Assembly (NCBI GenBank): GCA_001304015.1
Contig: LJUY01000001.1
Location: forward strand, 141,520-205,519
Length of the DNA: 64,000 nucleotides
Reading direction: 5' to 3'
From: a candidate division Zixibacteria bacterium SM23_81
GTDB lineage: Bacteria; SM23-81
Positions 53,464 through 60,818 of the stretch are shown piece after piece. Positions within the stretch are counted from its first letter, which is position 1. Each line of letters opens with the position of its first letter. Both the position numbers and the translations under genes were made by a program. Below the pieces are notes generated by a model. It saw only the letters and a program-made list of their open reading frames with translations, made no database searches and was not told the origin of the DNA.

Positions 53464-54345
53464 CTACTCAAGAATGCCCAATTCTCTTTCAAGCTCACTA
53501 TAGCTTCTTTTTCTTACCAGCAATTCTTCCACTTTTAAACAATCTATGAATTTCAATCTATCACGAACCTCGTGAAAGGAACCATCTAACAAATGGCGAG
53601 CTGTATTTAATTGCTTCTGTGGAGATACAAAGAACACATGGCTATTCCAAAGATCATATGCATGTTTCAACTTCGTCAGCGCCTGATAGAGATTGCCGCT
53701 CATTTGAATTTCGTAAACATAAGTAGGCACTGATTTCTCAACGCGTCTCCACACGACGTCCAGCCTACCAAAGTCAAATGGATACTCTGATTCTGCAATA
53801 AAGCTCTGAAGTCTTCCGATTTCCACGAGAGCTTCTTGAACAGTATTATGATTAGGCAAAACCTCCTCTGGTTTTTCGTCTGGCGGGCTATACTCTTCTG
53901 CTGATTCTCTCGTCATGGAGGGCTTAGAGGGCGGGATTGCAGCCACAAGATTACTGATAGTGGAGATCAATTGTTCTGCTCGCTCTAGATCTAGCAACTG
54001 GAATCCTGCTCTTACAAATAAATCCTTGGTATCTAGTCTTCTCGCTTTCCATTTATCAGGTGGCAAACAGTAATCCACATCAAATTCGAATCTCAGGGGC
54101 CAGATTATCCGGTTTTCTTTTATCTCCTGGGGCCAAAGCGGCTGATTTTGCCTGAATTTGGTGCGCACTCTACCATATCCAATTATCCCACTTACTGGAT
54201 TGGTTGCATAAAAAAGGAGCACGTCGTTTTCCTGTAAGCCTTCCCATAAGCGCTGTTGAGACACCTTCAGACCCCAGATGTTTCCATGTTCAAAAGCAGT
54301 CACCCAATTCTGAGGATTTCCAACCACTAACCAACAATGAGCCAT
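53464..54345 (-). CDS. EVE-domain protein fused to a PD-(D/E)xK-like nuclease domain
   Basis: A 293-residue two-domain protein. Residues 1 to about 125 match the EVE/PUA-like fold (WLVVGNPQNW, DVLLFYATNP, SGIIGYGRV), a pocket known to bind modified bases in DNA or RNA. A serine/glutamate/proline-rich linker follows (140-165). Residues about 170-275 look like a restriction-type nuclease: Glu175 in a helix, Asp196 on a strand (GRLDVVW), and Glu212-Ile-Gln214 (YEIQ) replacing the usual E-x-K, then a helix (ALTKLKHAYDLWNSHVFFVS). A modification-dependent nuclease is a reasonable guess; it is inference. GGAGG lies before the ATG. Confidence 0.65.
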   Translation of the reverse strand: MAHCWLVVGNPQNWVTAFEHGNIWGLKVSQQRLWEGLQENDVLLFYATNPVSGIIGYGRVRTKFRQNQPLWPQEIKENRIIWPLRFEFDVDYCLPPDKWKARRLDTKDLFVRAGFQLLDLERAEQLISTISNLVAAIPPSKPSMTRESAEEYSPPDEKPEEVLPNHNTVQEALVEIGRLQSFIAESEYPFDFGRLDVVWRRVEKSVPTYVYEIQMSGNLYQALTKLKHAYDLWNSHVFFVSPQKQLNTARHLLDGSFHEVRDRLKFIDCLKVEELLVRKRSYSELERELGILE

Positions 54346-54360
54346 TTTCTCCTCCGAATA

Positions 54361-54912
54361 TCAGTCCTTACGAACCATCTCGATACACTCCTCTGGACAC
54401 ACTTCCGGGCACAACGCACACCCATAACACTCTTCCCGGTTGACGACCAAGTCATCCCGCTCCATCTTCCGGGCACCAAAATAACACGCCTCCACGCACG
54501 TTCCGCAGTTGCAACACTCTTCTGTTTGAGTCTTTTCAATCAGATTACCCTTGTCGCAGACCTCATCTGGGTCCAGAAAGTACCCACAACAGTCGTCACA
54601 ACAAAAGCATATGCCGTCTATGCGGGTCTTGGTCTCCTCATCCCAAAAGGGTCTGGTCACCAGGTGCTTTTCCTCGGCCTCCTGGAAGATCTCCTCCATT
54701 TCGGAACGACTCGCCTCTTTCATTCCCGTCCCGCTGGGCTCCAGGTCATCGCGGAACATCAAGCAAAGATCCGTGCGCGAGCGCTGGCATTGGACGTCTC
54801 GACCCTCTCGGCAACCGCAATTGGAGACCCAGAATCGCCCGAATTTGTTGACAAGATTGCGGGCTTGATCTCGGGTACACACAAAATGGAAGGCCGCCTC
54901 TGTGTTGTTCAT
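54361..54912 (-). CDS. Cysteine-rich 4Fe-4S ferredoxin-like protein
   Basis: A 183-residue soluble protein. The C-terminal third holds two ferredoxin-type clusters (CCNCGTCVEACYFGA and CYGCALCPEVCPEECIEM). Upstream are additional cysteine groups, VSNCGCREG...QC and ICFCCDDCCG, more than a simple ferredoxin needs, and suggestive of a further metal or cluster site. Similar proteins are known from anaerobes, but the partner enzyme is unidentified. It is probably co-transcribed with the CDP-alcohol phosphatidyltransferase upstream (20 bases) and the EVE gene downstream (15 bases). Confidence 0.8.
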   Translation of the reverse strand: MNNTEAAFHFVCTRDQARNLVNKFGRFWVSNCGCREGRDVQCQRSRTDLCLMFRDDLEPSGTGMKEASRSEMEEIFQEAEEKHLVTRPFWDEETKTRIDGICFCCDDCCGYFLDPDEVCDKGNLIEKTQTEECCNCGTCVEACYFGARKMERDDLVVNREECYGCALCPEVCPEECIEMVRKD

Positions 54913-54932
54913 CGCTTCTTCTTTATGAATAA

Positions 54933-55619
54933 CTATTTATCTTCCCACCTAACCCGATCCAGCCGATCTAGCTTGATGGCATCCCTGATGGACGAGATCA
55001 CGAAGATGATGACGAAAAGGACCCCAAGGGCAAGCCCTGCCAAGTCCAGGGCGGTGATGGGAGCGCCTCGAAAAGAAACCACACGGGGATTCCAGAAGAT
55101 CAAAACGATGTTGATGGCAAATATGAACATCCTCACCTCGGTGGGGCCGAGCCGGCCGTAAGATATTCTGAAAATCCCGCTGGTGTATGCCATGATGTGC
55201 ACATATATGTTCAACAGGAAGTAGCCGATAACCAGGAACAAGGCGACTCTCATATCCATCAAGGGCGATGCTCCCATGCCCAGACAAATTATCAAGATGG
55301 CCCAGGCATCGCTGATGTGGTCCACAAAGTAGCCGTATTTTTCTCGTTCCCTGTGACGGACTCTGGCCAAGGTGCCATCCAGACTGTCGCCGTACCAGTG
55401 CACCACCAGTCCGAAATTCGACAGCCACAGCCACCAGGTAGAGAATCTGGTCAGGACATATCCGACACCGATCACAAAGGCCGCGATGATTCCCAGAAAC
55501 GTGAGATGGTCAGAGGTAATCCAACCGGGTAATGCCTCAGCCATTTTGGGCAAGTTGCGCTTTTCCCATGGACCGGTGAGGGTATCGATGACCCGCTTGG
55601 CCTTCTTGTCATCATCCAT
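54933..55619 (-). CDS. CDP-alcohol phosphatidyltransferase
   Basis: A 228-residue integral membrane enzyme of the class that joins a CDP-lipid or CDP-alcohol to an alcohol head group. The signature D-x2-D-G-x2-A-R-x8-G-x3-D-x3-D is complete (DSLDGTLARVRHREREKYG in parts, then YFVDHISD). Six hydrophobic helices are visible. The alcohol (glycerol phosphate, inositol phosphate, serine or choline) cannot be deduced. GtrA lies 13 bases upstream, so a lipid or lipid-linked sugar role is likely. Confidence 0.9.
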   Translation of the reverse strand: MDDDKKAKRVIDTLTGPWEKRNLPKMAEALPGWITSDHLTFLGIIAAFVIGVGYVLTRFSTWWLWLSNFGLVVHWYGDSLDGTLARVRHREREKYGYFVDHISDAWAILIICLGMGASPLMDMRVALFLVIGYFLLNIYVHIMAYTSGIFRISYGRLGPTEVRMFIFAINIVLIFWNPRVVSFRGAPITALDLAGLALGVLFVIIFVISSIRDAIKLDRLDRVRWEDK

Positions 55620-55632
55620 GAATACCTCCTAT

Positions 55633-56049
55633 CTATGCTTGGCCATCGATGGGGGCCTTGTGGCGGAAAATTAGAAACTCGTTGGCCAAAAACTTCAAAA
55701 TAGGTCCCGCCAGCATTCCGATGATGTTGGCCACCAGGTAGTACACGCCGAAATACTTCGTCAGGACATAGAGCACCGTCAGATTCACCACAAAATCTAT
55801 CGACGCAGTGACCAGATTGTATTTCACAAGTCGTAAACAATAATCCCTGACCGTATGAGGAACCCTCTCACGCCAGGTGAGGAAATAATGCCATGTGAAA
55901 TTGTGGATGATGGCCAGCTCGATGGCGCATGCCCCTGCAATCATCAGGGGCACGTCCAGGAGACCCTTAAGTACCCAGAGAGTGCCCATATTAACCAGGG
56001 TTCCGATCCAGGCTACAAATTGAAATTTTATGATCCGCCGAAAATTCAT
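55633..56049 (-). CDS. GtrA-family membrane protein
   Basis: A 138-residue protein with four hydrophobic helices of the GtrA/DPMS_2 family, thought to flip lipid-linked sugars or serve as membrane partner of glycosyltransferases. Family traits are IIKFQFVAWIGTLVNMGTLWVL at the start (in parts KFQFVAWIGTLVN) and AIIHNFTWHYFLTWRER-like sequence (HNFTWHYFLTWRE), then NIIGMLAGPILKFLANEFLIF. Promoter at 56113-56141. Confidence 0.9.
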   Translation of the reverse strand: MNFRRIIKFQFVAWIGTLVNMGTLWVLKGLLDVPLMIAGACAIELAIIHNFTWHYFLTWRERVPHTVRDYCLRLVKYNLVTASIDFVVNLTVLYVLTKYFGVYYLVANIIGMLAGPILKFLANEFLIFRHKAPIDGQA

Positions 56050-56112
56050 GGGAGGAACTCTTCGAAGAGATCTATCTGTGGTCGCCAGTTGTCTTCTATT
56101 CGAACACCCTCC

Positions 56113-56141
56113 AATTTACCCTTTGTTCTTATAAATATCAA
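56113..56141 (-). promoter_or_regulatory. Promoter for the GtrA - CDP-alcohol transferase - Fe-S - EVE group
   Basis: TTGATA (56141-56136), 17-base spacer, TAAATT (56118-56113) on the minus strand, about 65 bases before the GtrA ATG. Confidence 0.65.
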
Positions 56142-56233
56142 GAGTTTTCTCAAATGCCCCCCTTGTCGAGCCAGGGGGAAAGCTATGAGCCCAAAACTGA
56201 GGCAGTTTTTGCAACCGCTATCCTGGCCGATGA

Positions 56234-56276
56234 AAACAGCCCTCCTGAAAGGTTCAGAAGGGCTGTTTGCGTTTTC
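56234..56276 (-). terminator. Terminator of the PEP synthase gene
   Basis: AAACAGCCCT (56234-56243) pairs with AGGGCTGTTT (56259-56268), with an inner CTGAA/TTCAG extension. T-rich flanks lie on both sides. It lies 20 bases past the ppsA stop. Confidence 0.85.
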
Positions 56277-56288
56277 TATCCTTTATCA

Positions 56289-58697
56289 TCATCTTTTGCG
56301 TTTCTTACGCCTCTTTAGCTTCTGCTCAACCTTAGCGATTCGTTTCTTCACCCCAATCACGCTATCGGGATTCAGGGAGATGGAGTCGATGCCTTGCTCA
56401 ACGAGAAAGGCAGCGAAATCGGGATAATCGCTGGGCGCCTGACCACATATGCCGACCTTCGTCTTCGCTTTATGCGCCTCCTTGAGCACACTTCTGATCA
56501 ATCTCTTGACCGTCTCGTTTCTCTCGTCGAACAGGTCGGCCAGCTGTGAAGAATCCCGATCCACACCCAAGGCAAGCTGGGTAAGGTCGTTGCTGCCGAT
56601 GGAGAAGCCGTCGAAGCGCTTGGCAAACTGATCCGCCTGGACCACATTTGATGGGATCTCGCACATCACATAGACCTCAAGCCCATTTTTGCCGCGCTTT
56701 AGCCCGTTTTTGGCCAGAACGGCCAGCACCCGATCTGCCTCCTTCACAGTTCTGCAGAAGGGAATCATGATGAGAACGTTGGTCAGACCGATCTGCTCAC
56801 GAACGCGCCGGATGGCACGGCACTCCAGCTCAAAGCCCTCCCTATAGCCCTCGCTGTAATACCGGGAGGCACCCCGCCAGCCGAGCATGGGATTTGACTC
56901 CTCTGGCTCGAATTGCTTTCCGCCGATGAGGTTGGCGTACTCGTTGGTTTTGAAATCGCTCATTCTCACGATGACCGGGTGGGGGTATTGCGAGACGGCG
57001 ATCTTGGCGATGCCCCGGGCCAGATGATCCACAAAATATTCCGTCTTGTCCTTGTATTGCCAGGTCATCTCCTGGATTTGCTTGCGGGTGTCCCTGTCCT
57101 TCAGCTCATTGAAGTGAATCAGGGCCATGGGATGGATCTTGATGATGTTGTTGATGATGAATTCCATCCTGGCCAGGCCCACACCCTCGGTGGGAAGCCG
57201 CCACCAACTCATGGCCGCCGAGGGGCTGGCGATGTTCAGCATGACCTGTGTCTTGGTCTTGGGGACATCGAGGCTGACCTGCGTTTCCTGGAATGCCAGG
57301 ATGCCATCATAGACATACCCCTGATCACCCTCGGCGCAGGAAAGGGTGATTTCCTGACCGTCCTTCAGGACTTTGGTGGCCTCCCCGGTTCCCACAACGG
57401 CCGGTATGCCCAGCTCGCGGCTGACGATGGCCGCATGGCAAGTGCGCCCACCGTAGTCGGTTATAATTCCCGCCGAACGCCTCATGATGGGCACCCAGTC
57501 CGGGTCGGTCATCTCGGTGACCAGCAATGAACCATCTTTAAACTGGTCGATGTCATCGGAACTTTTTATCAGATTGACCTTGCCCACGGCGATGGCCTCG
57601 CCAATGCTAAGCCCGGTGAGAAGCCTTTTCCCTTTCTCCTTCAACGTATAGCTTTTCAGGGAAGATGCCTCCCTGAGGGACTGGACGGTTTCGGGACGGG
57701 CCTGGACGATAAACAAGCCGCCGTTTTTCCCGTTCTTAGCCCACTCCATGTCCATAGGCTTGCCATAGTGTTTCTCGATGTCCACCGCCCACTGGGCCAA
57801 TTGCAGGATTTCCTTATCCTTCAATACGAAAGACTGCCGCTCCTGCTGCGTGGTGCGGACATTCTCGACGGCTCTCCCACCGCGCGCGCTGTAAATCATC
57901 TTTTTGGCCTTGCCTCCCAGGTTCTTCTCGATGATGGGCGTGAGTTGCTTCTGTCTCAACACGGGTTTGAAGACGACGTATTCGTCTGGAGTGATGGAGC
58001 CCTGAACGACATTCTCCCCCAATCCCCAGGCGCCGTTGATGACCACCACATCGGGAAAACCGGTCTCCGTGTCGATGGAGAACATCACCCCTGCACTGGC
58101 CTTGTCGGAACGGACCATCTTCTGAACGCCGATGGAAAGGGCCACATCCATGTGATCGAATCCCTTTTCTTCACGGTAGCTTATGGCCCGGTTGGTAAAT
58201 AACGAGGCATAACATTTACGGCAGGCTTCTATCAATGCCTTCTCGCCTTTTACGTTCAGGAAAGTCTCCTGTTGCCCGGCGAAGCTGGCCTCAGGAAGGT
58301 CCTCCGCCGTGGCGCTGCTTCTGACGGCCACGTCCACATTTTTCATGCGGTAGCGTCTGCCCAGCTCTCGGTAGGCAGCCCTGATCTGCTCAGCGATCTC
58401 ATCGGGGAATTGAGAGTCCAGAAAAAGCCGCCGAATCGATTTACCCACCTGACTAAGGGATTTTGACCCGCTTTGCAGGTCTTTTACTATGGCGTGGACT
58501 TTTTCCCTTATCTTGTTATCATCTAGGAATTTCCAATAGGCCGCAGAGGTGGTGGCAAAGCCATTGGGCACGCTGATGCCCTTCTTTTTTAAGGTGGAAA
58601 TCATCTCTCCCAATGATGCGTTCTTCCCTCCCACCGCGGGCACATCTTTGGACCTCAAGTCTGCGAACCAGCGAACATAGATTTTTTTCTTGGCCAT
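56289..58697 (-). CDS. ppsA: Phosphoenolpyruvate synthase
   Basis: Makes PEP from pyruvate and ATP for gluconeogenesis. The 802-residue protein has the N-terminal ATP-grasp domain (VGGKNASLGEM, VAVRSSATAEDLPEASFAGQQE in parts), the swivelling phosphohistidine domain (GGRTCHAAIVSRELGIPAVVG, catalytic His), and the C-terminal PEP/pyruvate barrel (VGICGQAPSDYPDFA, SLNPDSVIG). This SLNPDS ending is typical of PEP synthase rather than pyruvate phosphate dikinase. AGGAGG precedes the ATG; a promoter is at 58786-58814. Confidence 0.95.
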   Translation of the reverse strand: MAKKKIYVRWFADLRSKDVPAVGGKNASLGEMISTLKKKGISVPNGFATTSAAYWKFLDDNKIREKVHAIVKDLQSGSKSLSQVGKSIRRLFLDSQFPDEIAEQIRAAYRELGRRYRMKNVDVAVRSSATAEDLPEASFAGQQETFLNVKGEKALIEACRKCYASLFTNRAISYREEKGFDHMDVALSIGVQKMVRSDKASAGVMFSIDTETGFPDVVVINGAWGLGENVVQGSITPDEYVVFKPVLRQKQLTPIIEKNLGGKAKKMIYSARGGRAVENVRTTQQERQSFVLKDKEILQLAQWAVDIEKHYGKPMDMEWAKNGKNGGLFIVQARPETVQSLREASSLKSYTLKEKGKRLLTGLSIGEAIAVGKVNLIKSSDDIDQFKDGSLLVTEMTDPDWVPIMRRSAGIITDYGGRTCHAAIVSRELGIPAVVGTGEATKVLKDGQEITLSCAEGDQGYVYDGILAFQETQVSLDVPKTKTQVMLNIASPSAAMSWWRLPTEGVGLARMEFIINNIIKIHPMALIHFNELKDRDTRKQIQEMTWQYKDKTEYFVDHLARGIAKIAVSQYPHPVIVRMSDFKTNEYANLIGGKQFEPEESNPMLGWRGASRYYSEGYREGFELECRAIRRVREQIGLTNVLIMIPFCRTVKEADRVLAVLAKNGLKRGKNGLEVYVMCEIPSNVVQADQFAKRFDGFSIGSNDLTQLALGVDRDSSQLADLFDERNETVKRLIRSVLKEAHKAKTKVGICGQAPSDYPDFAAFLVEQGIDSISLNPDSVIGVKKRIAKVEQKLKRRKKRKR

Positions 58698-58785
58698 GGA
58701 TCTCTCCTCCTAAACACAAGTGAAAATTTGTAAAGATAACGCCATTGTCCTTTCATTCATCTTTATTAAAATTATATATTAACTA

Positions 58786-58814
58786 CTCACAGAACCATAT
58801 TCAAGGGAAAAGTG
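58786..58814 (-). promoter_or_regulatory. Probable promoter of ppsA
   Basis: TTGAAT (58814-58809), 17-base spacer, TAATAT (58791-58786) on the minus strand, about 90 bases before the ATG, within an AT-rich stretch. Confidence 0.5.
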
Positions 58815-58884
58815 TGGGGCAAGCAAGTTTTTTGTTCTAGATGCCGTCTCTCGGTTCCATCCTCTTAACACCAGTTGATGCATG

Positions 58885-58991
58885 CTATTCGAAGATCACA
58901 TCCGTCACTTCTGGAAAGGCCTCACTGGGATTTAAAGGCTCTCCCCGCCCATCCGCGAGGAGTCGACATAACCCTCACCATAAGTCCCCAT
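58885..58991 (-). pseudogene. Short coupled open frame, possibly frameshifted
   Basis: An ATG overlaps the stop of the upstream oxidoreductase (TGATG) and opens 19 codons (MGTYGEGYVDSSRMGGESL). Adding one G in the GGGG run near 58943 would extend the frame to 36 residues ending PSEAFPEVTDVIFE. Codon choice looks genuine on both sides of the shift. It could be a degraded or miscalled small gene; it matches no family I know. The rest of 58698-58884 holds only the ppsA promoter and leader. Confidence 0.25.
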
Positions 58992-59641
58992 CAAGAGCCC
59001 TTTTCCAAATTCAAAGCCATCAATACTTTAGCCACGAGGGTTGTCTCCGGCTGGGTGCCCTCGAATTGGATCTCCTCGTTTATAACCGTTTTGGGCACTG
59101 CCATGAGACGATATTTATTTACCAGATGGGGAAATTCGCCCGCGCTGACCATGTTGGCCGCGATTAGATCCGAGGCGATAGCCAGTTTGTGAGCCAGCGA
59201 CACCGCTGGCGAACAGTAGGGTCAGGTGGGAGTGACGAAAACCTGGATATGCACCGGCCGGTTCAGCCTGGAAAGCTGCTGCAAACTCTCGGCACTTAGC
59301 GCTGGCTCACCGGAAGAGACAGTTTTAATGGCCTCCAAAAGAGAGGCGAATTCGTACCATGCCGGCAAACCGTAAAAACGCACTCCATAGTCTTTTTTGC
59401 CCTCTACGACGATGGCGGGAATTTTATCAATATGGTATTCCTCGGCTTTTTCTTTGTCTATCTGGAAGTTATAGGTTTCCAGAGCGATTGAATCAGAAAG
59501 AGAGGCCGTCTCTTTGGCCAGCTACGTATTTTGGGCGCAGGTGGGACACTTGATCTGCTGGGTGAAGACCACCAGTTTCACATTCTCAGAGAGAGATTTG
59601 AGATCACCCTCTACCTGTTGGCGGACCTTTTCGTCTAACAT
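58991..59641 (-). CDS. Protein disulfide oxidoreductase (glutaredoxin-like), probable selenoprotein with in-frame TAG
   Basis: Two thioredoxin folds in tandem, as in Aquifex/Pyrococcus protein disulfide oxidoreductases (about 217 codons, normal length). The N-terminal fold has redox site CPTC (residues 32-35) and IPAIVV with its cis-proline. The C-terminal fold has VFVTPT-(TGA140)-PYC143 and VPKTVI. Relatives have cysteine at the TGA position, so it should be selenocysteine, giving a U-x-x-C site. A SECIS-like hairpin follows. Codon 40 is TAG, where relatives usually have Glu; TAG is an ordinary stop elsewhere in the window, so this is an amber mutation, an error, or decay. AGGAGG lies 13 bases before the ATG. 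Confidence 0.75.
59193..59224 (-). promoter_or_regulatory. Candidate bacterial SECIS element
   Basis: The minus strand reads TGA (59224-59222), 11 bases, then GCCAGCG-type stem: GCCAGCG pairs perfectly with CGCTGGC (7 bp) around a GUGU loop. The loop opens with G, 18 bases after the TGA. Bacterial SECIS elements typically show a short stem, a small loop with a G in the first two positions, and 16-37 bases to the UGA; all fit. Confidence 0.65.
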
Positions 59642-59724
59642 GATGACGGGGATACCTCCTCTGGAGACTGTCTGTGATGTAATGAAATATTGTTAGTTTC
59701 TAAAGTATTTTCTCATATGAAATC

Positions 59725-60042
59725 TCAACCCAGCACACCATCCAGCCATGACAGGTAGTCCTTGCTCCCCTGGTTTATGGTCATGGCCAGTATCTCCGGA
59801 ACCTCATAGGGGTGCTTCTCCCCGATGGCCGCCTCCACCTTGTCGTAAAGATCTTGCCGAGTCTTGATCAGGCACAGCCACTCCTGGGTGGTCTCCACCT
59901 GGCCTTTCCACCGGTAGGTGCTAAAGATAGGCCCTACCACCTGCACGCAGGCCGCCAGGGAAGATTGCACCAGTCTTTGGCCCAGCTCTCGGGCCCCCTC
60001 CTCGCTGTCCATGGTTGTCGAAACAACCAAGTATTGTCCCAT
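59725..60042 (-). CDS. cutA: Divalent-cation tolerance protein CutA
   Basis: A 105-residue trimeric protein of the CutA1 family: VVSTTMDSEEGARELGQRLVQSSLAACVQV (in parts VVSTTMDSEEGARELG and LAACVQVV), IFSTYRWKGQVE, EWLCLIKT, HPYEVPEILAM. Such proteins bind copper and similar ions; the physiological role is unclear. Start at MGQYLVV, 60042; the earlier in-frame ATG would reach into the terminator hairpin upstream. Confidence 0.95.
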   Translation of the reverse strand: MGQYLVVSTTMDSEEGARELGQRLVQSSLAACVQVVGPIFSTYRWKGQVETTQEWLCLIKTRQDLYDKVEAAIGEKHPYEVPEILAMTINQGSKDYLSWLDGVLG

Positions 60043-60071
60043 TATGCTGCCATTTCCTTGTGTATGTTTGA

Positions 60072-60123
60072 GAAAAAAAGCGACGCAAGTTGGCAGATCC
60101 TTGCGCTCTGCTCCTTGCGTCGC
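60072..60123 (-). terminator. Terminator of the ferredoxin gene
   Basis: GCGACGCAAG (60080-60089) and CTTGCGTCGC (60114-60123) pair perfectly over ten bases; the minus strand continues TTTTTTT. The 24-base loop holds another CTTGCG copy, so alternative pairings exist. Confidence 0.75.
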
Positions 60124-60169
60124 AGAAAAGGTCACACAGTGAGAGAATAGTGTTGCCGCACGTTGTCAG

Positions 60170-60358
60170 CTATTCCTCAATGGTGATGGCCTCGCTGGGG
60201 CAATCCTCCGCGGCCTCACGAGCCGTATCCTCAGCATCCTCGGGAACCTCACCCACCTTGACCGTAGCGATATCATCACTCATCTCGAAGACCTCTGGAC
60301 AGGTCTCAACACACAGCTCACAGCCAGTGCACAATTCTTCGTCAATAATAGCTTTCAC
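60170..60358 (-). CDS. Single-cluster ferredoxin (4Fe-4S or 3Fe-4S type)
   Basis: A 62-residue acidic electron carrier of the Thermotoga type: CTGCELCVETCPEVFEM supplies Cys-x2-Cys-x2-Cys-x3-Cys-Pro-like spacing, and the final ligand lies in DCPSEAITI near the end. Only one cluster fits. I start at GTG 60358, five bases after AGGAGG; an upstream ATG would add 12 unconserved residues. Probably read through from the tRNA-Leu transcript. Confidence 0.93.
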   Translation of the reverse strand: MKAIIDEELCTGCELCVETCPEVFEMSDDIATVKVGEVPEDAEDTAREAAEDCPSEAITIEE

Positions 60359-60423
60359 GAAATCCTCCTTATGAAAGCTGTTGAAAGTAAACAAGGCACA
60401 GTCACCTTGTGCCGCTTTTCCGA

Positions 60424-60513
60424 TGGTGCCGAGGGCCGGACTCGAACCGGCACGGAAGATAACTTCCAGCGGATTTTAAGTCCGCTGCGTCTACCAGATT
60501 CCGCCACCCCGGC
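60424..60513 (-). tRNA. tRNA-Leu(TAA)
   Basis: Class II tRNA with long variable arm. Acceptor GCCGGGG/CCTCGGC, anticodon stem GCGGA/TCCGC with loop CTTAAAA, T-arm GCCGG/CCGGC with TTCGAGT, encoded CCA (60424-60426). Confidence 0.97.
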
Positions 60514-60534
60514 GGGGTTTATCTTTGACTGAGT

Positions 60535-60563
60535 AATGTAACACCTAGGAGTCGTTTTGTCAA
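60535..60563 (-). promoter_or_regulatory. Promoter of tRNA-Leu (and ferredoxin)
   Basis: TTGACA (60563-60558), 17-base spacer, TACATT (60540-60535) on the minus strand. Confidence 0.8.
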
Positions 60564-60635
60564 GAAAATGTTGGCGCGCGATGACAATTTTAAATCGACA
60601 GTTGGAATCTGTCCCCCCTCGATAATCCTACGCCT

Positions 60636-60735
60636 TATAAAAAGGGCGGATGCCAAAGCTCTGGTTCCAGAGGTGAGGAAACGCTTCCTCAGGCTCTAAA
60701 CTTGAAAAAGCCACCTCAAAGATTCGGCACCCGCC
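60636..60735 (-). ncRNA. Candidate structured RNA with its own terminator
   Basis: On the minus strand GGCGGGTGCC (60735-60726) pairs with GGCATCCGCC (60654-60645) over ten bases with one G-U and is followed by CUUUUUAU. Inside are a perfect GAGGAA/TTCCTC hairpin (60675-60690), a perfect CTCTGG/CCAGAG hairpin (60659-60672) and an alternative GAGGTG/CACCTC pairing. No protein frame fits. It matches no RNA family I recognise. Neither strand is proven; plus-strand folding is equally good. Confidence 0.4.
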
Positions 60736-60771
60736 AAAACTGAACGCTGGCCTATTTCGGCCACTTCAGTT
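60736..60771 (-). terminator. Terminator of the beta-helix-like exported protein gene
   Basis: AACTGAA (60738-60744) pairs with TTCAGTT (60765-60771), with inner TGGCC/GGCCA, and the minus strand then reads TTTT. It lies about 50 bases past the stop at 60819. Confidence 0.75.
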
Positions 60772-60818
60772 AGCTTTGTATTCCTCTACCTTTTCAATTC
60801 CACAGGTTCAAGAAGAGT

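Noticed and set aside
58991..59203. Stand-alone 70-residue thioredoxin-like gene starting downstream of the TGA
   Set aside because: It begins after the redox site and lacks its first strand; the conserved family sequence continues upstream in the same frame through the TGA.
59522..59524. Pyrrolysine at the TAG codon
   Set aside because: The position is not catalytic, the usual residue is Glu, TAG ends several ordinary genes here, and no pyl genes are in the window. A point mutation is simpler.
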